Part shown: positions 16,179 through 24,704 of the stretch, one piece after another
Layout: each line of letters starts with the position of its first letter
Position numbering within the stretch: the stretch's first letter is position 1
NCBI GenBank assembly: GCA_905221435.1
Contig: CAJNDD010000007.1
Span: 1-64,000 of the forward strand
From: a bacterium
Lineage (GTDB): Bacteria; Bacillota; Bacilli; Lactobacillales; Streptococcaceae
Reading direction: 5' to 3'
Length of the DNA stretch: 64,000 nucleotides
Program-made: the position numbers and the translations under genes
Notes under the pieces: model-generated
What the model was told of the DNA's origin: nothing
The model's input: only the letters and a program-made list of their open reading frames with translations
The model's database searches: none

Positions 16179-16748
16179 TCAATAAAAATTACTTGTCCAG
16201 AAAGGAACTTCTGTATATTTTGGGGAGTCAGATACAAGTCGCTTATGTCCGAATTCAACCTCAAAATAATCATACAAATCCAATCCATAATAGATAATAT
16301 CTAAATCTACAATAGATAAAACGGGCATTTCCTTATTTTCAAATATTGGAAGAAAACGATGCCCATATAAAGGAATTAGAGAGGGAGCTGATTCTAGCAT
16401 TTTTCTTATTTTCTTATTTTTCTCTTCTACCCTAGCAGGCTCTAGTCCCCAGGAAATATCCCAAACTATTTCATCAATACTTTCCAAAATTCCATTATAA
16501 GGACTCGCTAATCTTTCTTTTATAGCTGCTATGTTTTCAACTGAAAAATCTCTCCAGTTATAAAAACGTTCTGAAACAGTTAGTATATTTTGATAAAATT
16601 CCAACCACTGCTGGGGAAATTTTACATTATATATTTTCTCAATTTTTCGTACTTCATCATCGCTTAAGCCTTGCTCTATATGAACATTATTCTCAAGCAG
16701 TAGCTTTTTAATCTTATCTATTTTCATTTTCAAATCATCTCGCTTCAT
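16179..16748 (-). CDS. SMI1/KNR4 (SUKH) immunity protein (189 aa)
   Basis: GLSDDEVRKIEKIYNVKFPQQWLEFYQ is the SUKH start: an acidic helix, then F/LP-xx-WxxFY. The end (VPFWTSNFY) and the middle (PLYGHRFLPIF, SIVDLDIIYYGLDLYDYFEVEF) fit members annotated as SMI1/KNR4 family. SUKH proteins neutralise nuclease and other toxins of contact-dependent and T7SS polymorphic toxin systems. AGGAAA is 5 bases before the ATG. No toxin gene is adjacent; it stands in a row of similar small genes, all on the minus strand. Confidence 0.8.
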   Translation of the reverse strand: MKRDDLKMKIDKIKKLLLENNVHIEQGLSDDEVRKIEKIYNVKFPQQWLEFYQNILTVSERFYNWRDFSVENIAAIKERLASPYNGILESIDEIVWDISWGLEPARVEEKNKKIRKMLESAPSLIPLYGHRFLPIFENKEMPVLSIVDLDIIYYGLDLYDYFEVEFGHKRLVSDSPKYTEVPFWTSNFY

Positions 16749-16812
16749 ATCTATTTCCTATACTCTCATTTGAAAATTTTAGGTAGATGTTAATCTTGTC
16801 CTTTCTACCCCT

Positions 16813-17199
16813 TCAATATTCCTCAAAAATAACTTCGATGTCTTTATCTGAAATATTAATATCAGACTCTAGTATAAAATTCTTAATATTATTTATTTCC
16901 TTATTCGTCAGAGACTCAGCTTGAAACTCAATAATGAAATCAATCATATCTTTATCTCCAGAAATGATAATGATAGCATCTTCAATATACTCTCCCAAAA
17001 ATATTCGCTTCAAATGCAGATAACCAGTTGAAGGAGTGGAGAAATATTCCTTCCAATTTATAGTCTCTGAATAGTCCATATCTACATTCTTATAGAAAAA
17101 GTGTGAATGATCTATTTGATGACTAGTATCCAATAATTTCAACAATCTATTTATCACAACTAACTCGGTTATAACTATTCTCAGTTCAATACCTAACAT
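16813..17199 (-). CDS. Unknown small acidic protein of the immunity island (128 aa)
   Basis: Not recognised. Acidic, soluble, alpha/beta by appearance. The C-terminal 70 residues (DAIIIISGDKDMIDFIIEF...) alternate strands and helices. Size, AT-richness, strand and position between a SUKH and a barstar-like gene suggest another immunity protein. The N-terminal 20 residues are hydrophobic but lack a signal-peptide pattern. The start is tentative, as the ribosome site is weak. Confidence 0.6.
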   Translation of the reverse strand: MLGIELRIVITELVVINRLLKLLDTSHQIDHSHFFYKNVDMDYSETINWKEYFSTPSTGYLHLKRIFLGEYIEDAIIIISGDKDMIDFIIEFQAESLTNKEINNIKNFILESDINISDKDIEVIFEEY

Positions 17200-17320
17200 A
17201 ATCTCATTTCTATATAAATAATTTAAAGATTGGCCTAGTAGTCCGTATCTTGCTAGGGCTCCATCTCAGATTCCTTAGGTGCTGTATACTTGTACTTGTT
17301 TAAATCTCGATGCAGTGGCA

Positions 17321-17707
17321 TTATTCAATGATATAAACATTAAATTTTTTTCTCTTACCACCAACTATGTATTTCTCAATACCTTCATCCCACCATAAAA
17401 CAGTGTCAGATAAAATCTCTAAAAAAATATTTTTAGAAATTTCATCATTGATAAAAAGGTGCTTTGCATTATTTATAAAAATATTAATGCTATCTGGTAT
17501 TATATAGTCAGGACGCTCAAGACGATCAGCTAGTGCATCCCAATTACCATCTTGGAGATCATCAATATTAAAACCTTCCGCTAATATCTGTACAGCATCT
17601 TTTTCACTCTGTACTGTTTTTCCATCAATATTTAGATAAAAATAGCTAGAGAATTTGAACATTAAATATAGTTTCTCTAATTTTGTTATTTGTTTATATA
17701 CATTCAC
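17321..17707 (-). CDS. Barstar-like RNase inhibitor (128 aa)
   Basis: The block VQILAEGFNIDDLQDGNWDALADRLERPDYI, followed by a hydrophobic strand (INIFINNA) and a late W-W segment (DTVLWWDEGI), follows the barstar plan: helix, G-N-x-D-A-L-x-D-x-L helix, central strand. Barstar-type proteins cap the active site of secreted RNases. The N-terminal strand is longer than in barstar. The start is GTG at 17707 with AAGG about 9 bases upstream. It belongs to the immunity-gene row. Confidence 0.65.
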   Translation of the reverse strand: MNVYKQITKLEKLYLMFKFSSYFYLNIDGKTVQSEKDAVQILAEGFNIDDLQDGNWDALADRLERPDYIIPDSINIFINNAKHLFINDEISKNIFLEILSDTVLWWDEGIEKYIVGGKRKKFNVYIIE

Positions 17708-17792
17708 CTTATTTTACCTTATAAATTGTTCTCAATGCTTAGTTATGTAATACAAACCAGTTTCTCGTTCTTTGATTCTTTGGATGATTTAT

Positions 17793-18218
17793 CTATAAAA
17801 CATCATTATCCTGCCAAAAGAAATGAGCACTCTTTAAATCAAGATGTTCTATCTGAATGTCACGACAAACAATTGTCATTTGCAACAAACCAATATCAAC
17901 CATACACTTCACAAAATCAGGATTCTCCTCATAAATTTGTAAAGAAATTTCTTGACCATGATGATGTAATTCTCCTCTAGTCATGTTTTTAACGGGTTGA
18001 TCTTTTCTCCACTGAATGTCTAAAGCATCATTGCTATACTCTACTTTTGCGCATACTAAAAACTTAATTTCCCAGTATTTTTCTTTGTTATGATAATCTT
18101 CTAAGCACAAAGAAACCTCATCTCCAAAATAGGATATCTTTAAATCTAGTATTCCCATTTCCCAATAATCTATTTCTTCGATCTCTTTTTGTTTTCTTTT
18201 TAAATCAAATCGTAACAC
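17793..18218 (-). CDS. Unknown immunity-island protein, paralogue A (141 aa)
   Basis: Homologous over its whole length to the gene at 19968-20390. Shared features are YW near residue 18, LD-x-x-x-S-x-FGDE, WEI-x-F-x-x-C-x-KV-x-Y, a central W, then I-x-x-IC/VC-x-(D/E)IQ and a final FFW. The family has no name I can give. The start is GTG at 18218 with AAGGAG 7 bases upstream. The divergence between the copies, within a few kb, is what a diversifying immunity family shows. Confidence 0.65.
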   Translation of the reverse strand: MLRFDLKRKQKEIEEIDYWEMGILDLKISYFGDEVSLCLEDYHNKEKYWEIKFLVCAKVEYSNDALDIQWRKDQPVKNMTRGELHHHGQEISLQIYEENPDFVKCMVDIGLLQMTIVCRDIQIEHLDLKSAHFFWQDNDVL

Positions 18219-18542
18219 GACTTCTCTCCTTAATATTTATATCTCAAATTTGTCTATCATTTTTATAGTAATATTATTTTCATAAAAGATCCAAACTTCT
18301 AGCAATCTGCTTTTCAATTTCTGTATAGCTGCATAGTTTTTTACTCAGGAGATATTTAAGAGCCATGTATCTTTTGTCCTATGAAAGTATAGAAAGGCTT
18401 AATCTTCTTGTTTTTAAAGAATGAACATTTTGAACAGTTAATCTCGCTTTGTGTCATCCTGCTCATACTATAAATCTATCAAAACCATCCTTCCTCGAGA
18501 GTTATATATATGATTCTATTGCATCTGAATAGGTTATTAATA
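18219..18542 (-). other. Gene-free gap with a possible gene fragment
   Basis: No full gene. On the minus strand 18366-18280 encodes a 28-residue piece (MALKYLLSKKLCSYTEIEKQ...) preceded by a stop and without a ribosome site. It looks like the tail of a lost gene. The rest is AT-rich without recognisable signals. Confidence 0.35.
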
Positions 18543-18964
18543 CTACTCATCTATTCTTTTTAGTAGAAATTCTATAAAATTATCTGCATAGTATTCTCCA
18601 TCTTTAAAAACAGGTAATTCATTGGTCAGACCGTCCTGATTTTGAAAATAGAACATGCCATCACCACATTCACAAATAACTAATTGCTCAGAATTACTGA
18701 ACCCTTCTTTTCGATTCAGCTCGTTTATATAAACAAGATCTCCTCCTACAACAGTATCAAAATCTAATCCATAAATACTGAATATTTCTTCTCCATAAAT
18801 CTCTCCCCCATATAATTTTTCAGCCATCACTTATATGTTTCAGGAAAAGTAAAATTTAATCTTTTCTCAGCTTTTATAATCCATTCATCAGAAATCCCCT
18901 TTCCAAATGGTGCAAAATCTACACCCTCGCTAGAAGCAATCTTTTTCTTCAATTCATCAATCAT
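18543..18964 (-). pseudogene. Broken SMI1/KNR4 (SUKH) immunity gene
   Basis: From ATG 18964 (AGGTGA just upstream) the frame gives 45 residues of a SUKH N-terminus, ending LNFTFPETYK, then TGA at 18829-18827. Beyond the stop the same frame reads WLKNYMG, exactly what SUKH proteins have next, and then must slip by one base at a run of five G (about 18811-18807) to rejoin the long downstream frame GEIYGEEIFSIYGLDF...NFIEFLLKRIDE. So one nonsense codon plus one frameshift lie within 25 bases. Taken alone, the downstream part would be a 95-aa ORF with a poor GTG start. Confidence 0.8.
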
Positions 18965-19081
18965 TTTTCACCTCATTTAATCCATAACATCTCTAGTTCT
19001 ATTTTCTCAATAATTTCCTATCCTACTTATATTTATGATTTCTATTTACACTGAGCAATTCTTTTTGACTATCAATTCCAT

Positions 19082-19399
19082 CTATGCTGAAGTAACTACT
19101 GTAAAATAAAAATGTTTTCCATTACTATCTATATACTGGTTGATATAATCTTTTGCTACAGAAATTGACTGGAGTAAGTCGCTACCATTATTTTTAGGAG
19201 AATAATACCAACTATCATAAGTCAATTCAAATCCTTCATCTCCTTCTACATAGACATCCCCACCAAGAATCATAAACTTTTTCGACTCTATCCAGTCAAT
19301 ATATGCCAACATATCTTGATATGTATATGCATAACTTGCAACACCCAATTCTGCTAGCGACTGACCACTATTTTTAAAATTAAATTTACCTAGTTCCAT
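19082..19399 (-). CDS. Imm40-like immunity protein (105 aa)
   Basis: The stretch GGDVYVEGDEGFELTYDSWYYSPKNN followed by S-x-x-x-A-x-x-YI-x-x-Y resembles the Imm40 family (strand, T-Y-D-x-W-Y, then a helix with a conserved S...A..YI). Imm40 proteins protect against polymorphic toxins. AGGAG lies about 9 bases before the ATG. It stands 118 bases upstream of the broken SUKH gene on the same strand. Confidence 0.6.
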   Translation of the reverse strand: MELGKFNFKNSGQSLAELGVASYAYTYQDMLAYIDWIESKKFMILGGDVYVEGDEGFELTYDSWYYSPKNNGSDLLQSISVAKDYINQYIDSNGKHFYFTVVTSA

Positions 19400-19403
19400 A
19401 TGA

Positions 19404-19529
19404 TTAGACTCCTACTTTTTCATTTTTAAAAAGATAAGAAAAACATTTAATTTCATATTTTTCATATGCCACGACAACCTCTACTTCTCCAATTTCCTTA
19501 TCAAGTCATGTAATAGCTTTTACTATCAT
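19404..19529 (-). pseudogene. Remnant of a small gene with an internal stop
   Basis: ATG 19529 opens a 42-codon frame broken by TGA at codon 8 (MIVKAIT, stop, then LDKEIGEVEVVVAYEKYEIKC...) and ending at TAA 19404. The alternating strand pattern looks protein-like, but it is short and has no recognised family. Probably a decayed immunity gene. Confidence 0.3.
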
Positions 19530-19624
19530 ATATCCTATTTATAAATAATTCTAAGATTAAGAGTCAATCCTAACAAATCTGTCAGAGATTTTAAATGGAG
19601 GACAGGAATTGATTGAGCATTCTG

Positions 19625-19942
19625 TCATAAAATAAATTTCCTGAATAATTCTGGAATTCCACCTTCCTGTGTAAATAAAGTCTTTACAGCAAAATCATTA
19701 TCGCAAAAAACAACTTCTTGAAAGTCATTATCAATTTTCCACTCAATATCCGTATAAGGAATATTATCATTTTCTACATTAACGATTTCAAACCAACCTA
19801 TTGCCACTCCATAAAAAATAATATCTTCCAATATCTGAGTTGAATATCCTTTGTTTCTAATAAAAAATGAAAATAAAGTTGAAATGATAGCATCTTCTTC
19901 CGCTATTGATAGTAGTAGTTCTCTTAAATCCTCAATAATCAT
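19625..19942 (-). CDS. Unknown immunity-island protein (105 aa)
   Basis: Not recognised. Acidic, soluble; an N-terminal helix (DLRELLLSIAEED) is followed by strands rich in aromatic residues (GVAIGWFEIVNV). GAGG lies about 8 bases before the ATG. It starts 25 bases after the paralogue-B stop, so the two are likely co-transcribed. An immunity function is inferred from context only. Confidence 0.55.
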   Translation of the reverse strand: MIIEDLRELLLSIAEEDAIISTLFSFFIRNKGYSTQILEDIIFYGVAIGWFEIVNVENDNIPYTDIEWKIDNDFQEVVFCDNDFAVKTLFTQEGGIPELFRKFIL

Positions 19943-19967
19943 TCTTATCTACCTCAAGTTAATAGAA

Positions 19968-20390
19968 TTAAGGCTCCCAAAAGAAGTTCTGTTCTCTGAC
20001 TAAAACCTTAGAGACTTGAATTTCTTGGCACACAATCTTAATTAACATACTTGATAAAGTAATTGTAGCTTGTATCATATCATTTTTCTCTTCGATAAGT
20101 CTAATGTCATGTACAGTGTGAGACATGAGATTTTCAAAAGGAATATCTTTCATATTGAAATTTCTTGTACCAGTATCACTTTCCCAACATGTCCAACCAG
20201 CATCCGTCTCATAGTCAACCTTAAAACAACGGTAGAAAATTATCTCCCAGCAATACTGATCCGATTTGCCATTTTCAATCTCGATATAGAGTTTACATTC
20301 GTCCCCGAAAAATGAAGCTCTAAAGTCTAATGCGTAGGAATCCCAGTACTTCGTACTGTCAATTTGTTCCTGTAGTTTTAAAATATTCAT
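19968..20390 (-). CDS. Unknown immunity-island protein, paralogue B (140 aa)
   Basis: Full-length homologue of the protein at 17793-18218, sharing YW, LDFRASFFGDE, CWEIIFYRCFKVDYE, a late VCQEIQV and the terminal FFW. Identity is low outside these blocks. AAGGAG is 7 bases before the ATG. Two divergent copies within 2.5 kb, separated by other immunity-like genes, suggest stepwise accumulation. Confidence 0.65.
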   Translation of the reverse strand: MNILKLQEQIDSTKYWDSYALDFRASFFGDECKLYIEIENGKSDQYCWEIIFYRCFKVDYETDAGWTCWESDTGTRNFNMKDIPFENLMSHTVHDIRLIEEKNDMIQATITLSSMLIKIVCQEIQVSKVLVREQNFFWEP

Positions 20391-20514
20391 TCCCGCTCTC
20401 CTTTATTTTATGAAAAGGCATAGATTCCAGTAGCGGATTCATTATTTTTGTTTTTCGTCCGATACATTTTTTATTTCATACAACACTACTATATCTATTA
20501 TCAGTTCAGTTACT

Positions 20515-21225
20515 CTATTCAGAAAAACTGAGTGGCACAATTTCTACATCCCCAAGATTCTCAACTGAGTAGCGTTGACTACCATTTTTGAACCAGCGTT
20601 CTAGAACGACATCATAGAGCATAAAGTGGGATTTTTCTTTAATCCAAGCTTCATCAATCCCATAAGGCTTTAAATACTCTAGTGCTTCGTTGGGATTAGT
20701 TAAGTAAAAATTTGGTTTTTCCACAGTGCCCGCTCTCTTAAAATACGACTCCAAATTTATCTCCCCGCTATCCTTATTTCTTATATTATACCCAGCTAAG
20801 TAGTATGCCAGTGAACTTTTAGAATCCGAAATTTCGATAGTTTGGTTAAGATTTTTATTCTTATAATTGTATCTAATAAATAGATATCTCCCATCAGATA
20901 ATAGTTGCTGGTATTCAATAATAAAAGTTTCTTCAAAACCTACAATCACTTCTAAACTTTCATTTTCAGACAAGCCTGCATCAAGCCCTATGGGAATTAT
21001 CCAGTCTGGTTCTCTAAACGACTGACTTCCGTCAACAGCTTTACTAAAATCAGCTAGTCCAGGTAAAACACCACTATTTATCTCTGCATAGTTCATCTCT
21101 AGAAAGGCATTACTTAAAGATTCATACACTCCTTTATAATAATTCTTTTGGTAGACACGATATAGACCAAACAAAGTTAGAAAAACCAATACAGTTATGA
21201 ATAGGATTTTTAAAAATTTTTTCAT
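20515..21225 (-). CDS. TipC-like membrane-anchored immunity protein (236 aa)
   Basis: One N-terminal membrane segment (residues 4-22, FLKILFITVLVFLTLFGLY) without a lipobox, then an extracellular domain with YYKGVYESLSNAF, PIGLDAGLSENESLEV and DGRYLFIRYNY, and a basic-aromatic end (LERWFKNGSQRYSV). This matches the plan of TipC proteins, which protect streptococci at the outer face of the membrane from the LXG toxin TelC, a lipid II phosphatase. AGGAG/AAAGG precedes the ATG. No telC-like LXG gene or T7SS gene is in the window, so it is an orphan here. Confidence 0.6.
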   Translation of the reverse strand: MKKFLKILFITVLVFLTLFGLYRVYQKNYYKGVYESLSNAFLEMNYAEINSGVLPGLADFSKAVDGSQSFREPDWIIPIGLDAGLSENESLEVIVGFEETFIIEYQQLLSDGRYLFIRYNYKNKNLNQTIEISDSKSSLAYYLAGYNIRNKDSGEINLESYFKRAGTVEKPNFYLTNPNEALEYLKPYGIDEAWIKEKSHFMLYDVVLERWFKNGSQRYSVENLGDVEIVPLSFSE

Positions 21226-21299
21226 CTACCTTTTTCTCCTCTAAATACTTACATAAAACTTTTCTGCTATATTTGAAATCAAAACAATGATAGACGCCC

Positions 21300-21794
21300 C
21301 TACCCCAACTCCTTAGCTATTCTGCTTTTTTCAAGTTTACCCTTGGTAATTCGTCTCCATAAAACAAGTGGGTTCAAACTATAAGACAGACGTACGAGGA
21401 AATAATTAACCCATTCGATAAGAGCAAAAAGCTGTATCAATGTGGCTAAGATAGCCACTTGTAAACTCTGTGTATTCCAGACAATAAAAGGAAAGTCTGA
21501 AATAAGTAAAACAAGGTCTAGTATTCTGAAACCACCATATAGTTTGGGGACACTTCCACTTCCGAACTGGGGATTCGACAGTCTTCTAATCAAAATTGCC
21601 CAATAGATTGAACCTTGAAGCAAAATAAATGTCAGTAAAGACAAAGGATAGAGAATGGTGACTAGACTCTTCCAATCACCAAGTCGATTTTGCAAAAGGA
21701 AAAAACACAACCAAAAGGATAGAACGGCTGCAAGCTCTCCCAAACAGAGGGACACCAACTCTTTTCTAACTTTCTCTTTTTGTATGCTCATCAT
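21300..21794 (-). CDS. Four-helix membrane protein of unknown function (164 aa)
   Basis: Four hydrophobic segments are clear (about residues 16-36, 44-66, 88-103, 109-135), with basic cytosolic ends (WRRITKGKLEKSRIAK). No family recognised. The ATG at 21794 or 21791 is used because GGGTGAT lies just upstream; 21803 has no ribosome site. It precedes the TipC-like gene in the same direction, so membrane immunity or a role with TipC is possible but unproven. Confidence 0.6.
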   Translation of the reverse strand: MMSIQKEKVRKELVSLCLGELAAVLSFWLCFFLLQNRLGDWKSLVTILYPLSLLTFILLQGSIYWAILIRRLSNPQFGSGSVPKLYGGFRILDLVLLISDFPFIVWNTQSLQVAILATLIQLFALIEWVNYFLVRLSYSLNPLVLWRRITKGKLEKSRIAKELG

Positions 21795-21830
21795 ATCACC
21801 CATCTATCTATCATCCTATATCAGAAAAAA

Positions 21831-22060
21831 GCTATTCGAATTATTTTCTAGTCAACATTTCTCAGAATCAAGGCATTCTAAGCGTCGAACAGTCTAATTA
21901 CTTTAATATCAAGGCAATTCTAAGTTTAGAATTGCATTGATATAAATGTTTTAGAGCTATTCTAAGTCTATGACAGCTTTAAATTTTAATTTTAGAAGGA
22001 TTCTAAAGCTAGAATGGCTCAAAAATCACGAGAACTAAGCTATTCGAAGCTTAGAAGAAG
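21831..22060. repeat. Cluster of ATTCTAAG / TTAGAAT repeats
   Basis: The 293-base gap 21795-22087 is full of related short motifs: GCTATTCGAA (21831), GCATTCTAAGC (21873), the hairpin GCAATTCTAA/TTAGAATTGC (21914-21935), GCTATTCTAAG (about 21956), GGATTCTAAAGC followed by TAGAATGG (about 21999-22017) and GCTATTCGAAGCTTAG (22039-22054). At least six copies in about 230 bases, in both orientations. No gene is seen. Possible roles are operator sites or a degenerate mini-element. Confidence 0.6.
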
Positions 22061-22087
22061 CTTTTCCAACCTTCATAAACTCTTCAA

Positions 22088-22630
22088 TTAACGTTTCTTA
22101 CAATTTTTCTGATGAGCTTTGAGCTTTTTAATAGCCCAATCATAGTGACTGGAAGTGGCACTCACAAAGTAGGAACCTAGACTTGTCCCACCCGTCCACT
22201 TATAAACACCTTTGGTAAAGAGTTGGTCATTGCTGAAGCCTTCCAACAACTCTAAAACCTCTTCATGCGATTGCTCTAGTAGTCTAGTCGCTTCTTCTAA
22301 AGACGTTTTCTGGTGCTTCTTCCAAAATGCGACATTCATTTCCCCATAAGTTTTCCAATTATAAGGCTCAGGGAGAAAAGGTCTCTCATGACCTGTTTGA
22401 TTAGAATCTACCTAGGTCAAAAGTAACTGATGCCATTCATAGAGATGGATCAGGACATCCCGTAGATTTTTATCTCTTTTCCAGTGAGCTTCTTTTTTCT
22501 TTTGGTCTTTTGAAAAATCAAATGGAATCATCAACTCTTCCTGACTCAACTGAGAAATGAGGAGATTGAGCTTCTCATAATTTCCCTTAGAGGCTAGCAC
22601 TAATTCCTCTTTTGTTTTTGGTCTAGGCAT
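22088..22630 (-). pseudogene. ClbS/DfsB-family gene broken by one stop codon
   Basis: A single open frame runs from ATG 22630 to 22088 (180 codons) except for one TAG at 22414-22412, after HQLLLT. The following codons read VDSNQTGHERPFLPEPYNWKTYGEMNVAFW without a shift, which is the expected continuation, with W (TGG) the likely ancestral residue. ClbS/DfsB (DUF1706) proteins are four-helix-bundle proteins; ClbS protects against colibactin. Either half alone would be non-functional unless the stop is suppressed. A sequencing error of one base is possible. Confidence 0.85.
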
Positions 22631-22765
22631 AGGAGTTCTCCCTTCATTTTTAAGTAGAATGAGCTATTTTCTTACTTCATTATACCATAATCAAAAAGCA
22701 GTTCTTCATTTTACGAAAAACTGCTTTTACTTGCCATTTTATAAAAGTTAGGAGCGCCCCTAGAC

Positions 22766-23683
22766 TTACTTATTTACATATAAATCTCTAAAGCGACCAT
22801 CCACTTCAGCTATCTGATAGAGCAAGTGGGCTAGTTCTTGATAATCTTCTTTTAAACATGAAAGATGGGCTTGGCCAAATAAAGTAGCTAATTCCTCTTT
22901 TAATCTTGCTCCTTTGGAATTATGATCTTTTAAGAATTTACTGAGATAGAGATTTCGAACAGCAGCAAGTTTAAAGCTGAAATACTGATGCAATTGTTTT
23001 TGCTCGACATTTAAGCCGTTTTCAGCAACTGCTTTTGCATAACATTCCAAAACACCACTTTGACCATTCAGATATCGGTTTTTCATAATCCTTGCTGTTT
23101 CCTGATAGATTTCAGTCTGACTAGGACTCTTGACCTTCTTAAAATTTCCCCACATGGAATAAGCTCCACGCTTATAGTCAATAGCCTCCGCCTTCCAAGC
23201 TTCTAAAATGTCATTAAAAGCAACCTTCATACAGGCAAAACCAGCTGGATCATGTAAATAGAGATACTGACCATCAATGTCATACACGGTTACGAAGTGA
23301 TCCACACCATAAAGGATTGTGTGGTTGGGATTGTAGGACAGATGGCCCATATCAAGAGGTCCCAGTACAACAGGACCATTGGACAGAAAGGTTTCTAACT
23401 TTCCTTTAACCTCTTCCAAATCTACTTCCGATCCATCTTTTAGATAGAAGTCTTCATGGTCAAATCCAAGTATTTTTAAGGAATGAGAGATGGAAAGATC
23501 TGGCATTCCATTATCAAAGAATACTAGAGGGTGTCGTTCATCTTCCTTTACGATACTAGCGCCATTGCCCATCACCATAATTGCCTCTAAAAACTCTGCT
23601 TTAAAATCATAACCATAGCTATCCAGAGCCATTGCCAATGAATAGCTATAGCAAAGCGACACATCTCCAAAATACATCTGCAT
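22766..23683 (-). CDS. BtrH_N-type, C39-peptidase-like protein (305 aa)
   Basis: The N-terminal 170 residues form a cysteine-peptidase-like fold of the BtrH_N type: Cys in DVSLCYSYSLAMALDSYGYDF, His in GVDHFVTVYDIDGQYLYLHDPAG. In butirosin synthesis BtrH is an acyltransferase, so acyl transfer or peptide cleavage are both possible. The C-terminal 130 residues are helical and unassigned. The ATG at 23683 is 7 bases after AAGGAGG; the ATG at 23689 is only 1 base after it. It follows an AraC/GyrI regulator on the same strand but has its own -10 (TATAAT). Confidence 0.7.
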   Translation of the reverse strand: MQMYFGDVSLCYSYSLAMALDSYGYDFKAEFLEAIMVMGNGASIVKEDERHPLVFFDNGMPDLSISHSLKILGFDHEDFYLKDGSEVDLEEVKGKLETFLSNGPVVLGPLDMGHLSYNPNHTILYGVDHFVTVYDIDGQYLYLHDPAGFACMKVAFNDILEAWKAEAIDYKRGAYSMWGNFKKVKSPSQTEIYQETARIMKNRYLNGQSGVLECYAKAVAENGLNVEQKQLHQYFSFKLAAVRNLYLSKFLKDHNSKGARLKEELATLFGQAHLSCLKEDYQELAHLLYQIAEVDGRFRDLYVNK

Positions 23684-23802
23684 ATTCATGCCTCCTTATC
23701 TTCTATGGGACTATTATACCGAGATAACTTTACTCATACCCCATAAATTCCAAACAAAAAATAGGGTATGTTTGATTTATAGACATGAATTTCCACAATA
23801 AA

Positions 23803-23833
23803 AAAACTCTGTAGAGGTTCTTTCTACAGAGTT
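23803..23833 (-). terminator. Terminator after the AraC gene
   Basis: AACTCTGTAGA pairs with TCTACAGAGTT around a 7-base loop, followed on the minus strand by TTTTTT. It lies 35 bases after the regulator stop. Confidence 0.9.
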
Positions 23834-23867
23834 GGGTTTGCATCTTTATAAAAAATCAGAAATTGAT

Positions 23868-24704
23868 CTAGTCCTTGGTCACTGGTATCCAGAGTTCCAT
23901 TTGATAGTCTGGCGAGGACATGTCTCCCTCGGTGTAAACTTCAAAGTCTGGTGCTCCTGAGTGGCGATAACCTGTTTCTGGGAAAAAGACCTCCAAGACA
24001 TATTTCCAAGCATGGTGGATGCTTGCTGGTATAGGGCCTTTGACTGGGACGATAGCATATTCAGCAGCTGGGACATCTTTGATGGACAGACCTAGTTCTT
24101 CTGCTTTAGTTTTATCCGTCACATCATAAGCTGCCATGTAGTTGATGATTTCACCTTCTTTGACTTCCGAGCAGACGCCAAAGGATTGGCCACTGCCTAG
24201 ACTTTCTAGGCTTTCAAAGCCGTGAGTTGCATAGAGCTGCTCCCAAGCAGACGGGCACTGGCTATTGTCAATAGCTTCCAATAGGACACCTGCCACGGTA
24301 AAAGCAGGTTTCTTTTGAATCTTGATATCCATGTTCTTTCCTCCTGTAATCTTTAAGGATAATTGAAGTCTAGGAAAGACCCGATAAGGTTTTCCATTTC
24401 GAACTTCTGAGGGAGTTGCCCCATGGAATTTCTTGAAGGCTGCGCTGAAAGCATCCGCAGAATCATAACCGTATTTCATGGCTATGTCAATGATTTTGTC
24501 AGAGCTTTCTCGCAAGTCTGTCACTGCTTCTGACAGCCGGCGATTGCGTAAGTATTCTGCTAAGGTCATATCTGCTAGGATGGAAAAGAGTCTGCTAAAG
24601 AGAGGATAAGAATAGCCTGATAGCTGCTGAAATCTTTTCATATCCACTTCTCCAGTCAGTTGCTGCTCCAAATAATCCATGGTTTGGTTGAATTGATGCA
24701 TCAT
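23868..24704 (-). CDS. AraC-family regulator with GyrI-like effector domain (278 aa)
   Basis: Residues about 10-105 hold two helix-turn-helix units (MKRFQQLSGYSYPLFSRLF and IIDIAMKYGYDSADAFSAAFKKFHG). After a linker, residues 120-278 form a GyrI-like/SOUL small-molecule-binding domain (KPAFTVAGVLLE...MELWIPV). Such proteins bind amphipathic compounds and activate efflux or stress genes. Start 24704 (MMHQFNQ) follows GGAGG at about 13 bases. The open frame extends 105 bases further but reads as non-protein. The target is unknown; the BtrH_N gene downstream is the nearest candidate. Confidence 0.88.
   Translation of the reverse strand: MMHQFNQTMDYLEQQLTGEVDMKRFQQLSGYSYPLFSRLFSILADMTLAEYLRNRRLSEAVTDLRESSDKIIDIAMKYGYDSADAFSAAFKKFHGATPSEVRNGKPYRVFPRLQLSLKITGGKNMDIKIQKKPAFTVAGVLLEAIDNSQCPSAWEQLYATHGFESLESLGSGQSFGVCSEVKEGEIINYMAAYDVTDKTKAEELGLSIKDVPAAEYAIVPVKGPIPASIHHAWKYVLEVFFPETGYRHSGAPDFEVYTEGDMSSPDYQMELWIPVTKD

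Noticed and set aside
21948..21960. GTTTTAGAGCTAT, identical to the start of type II-A CRISPR repeats
   Set aside because: It occurs once, without spacers, cas genes or tracrRNA, and is explained by the local TTAGA-type repeats.
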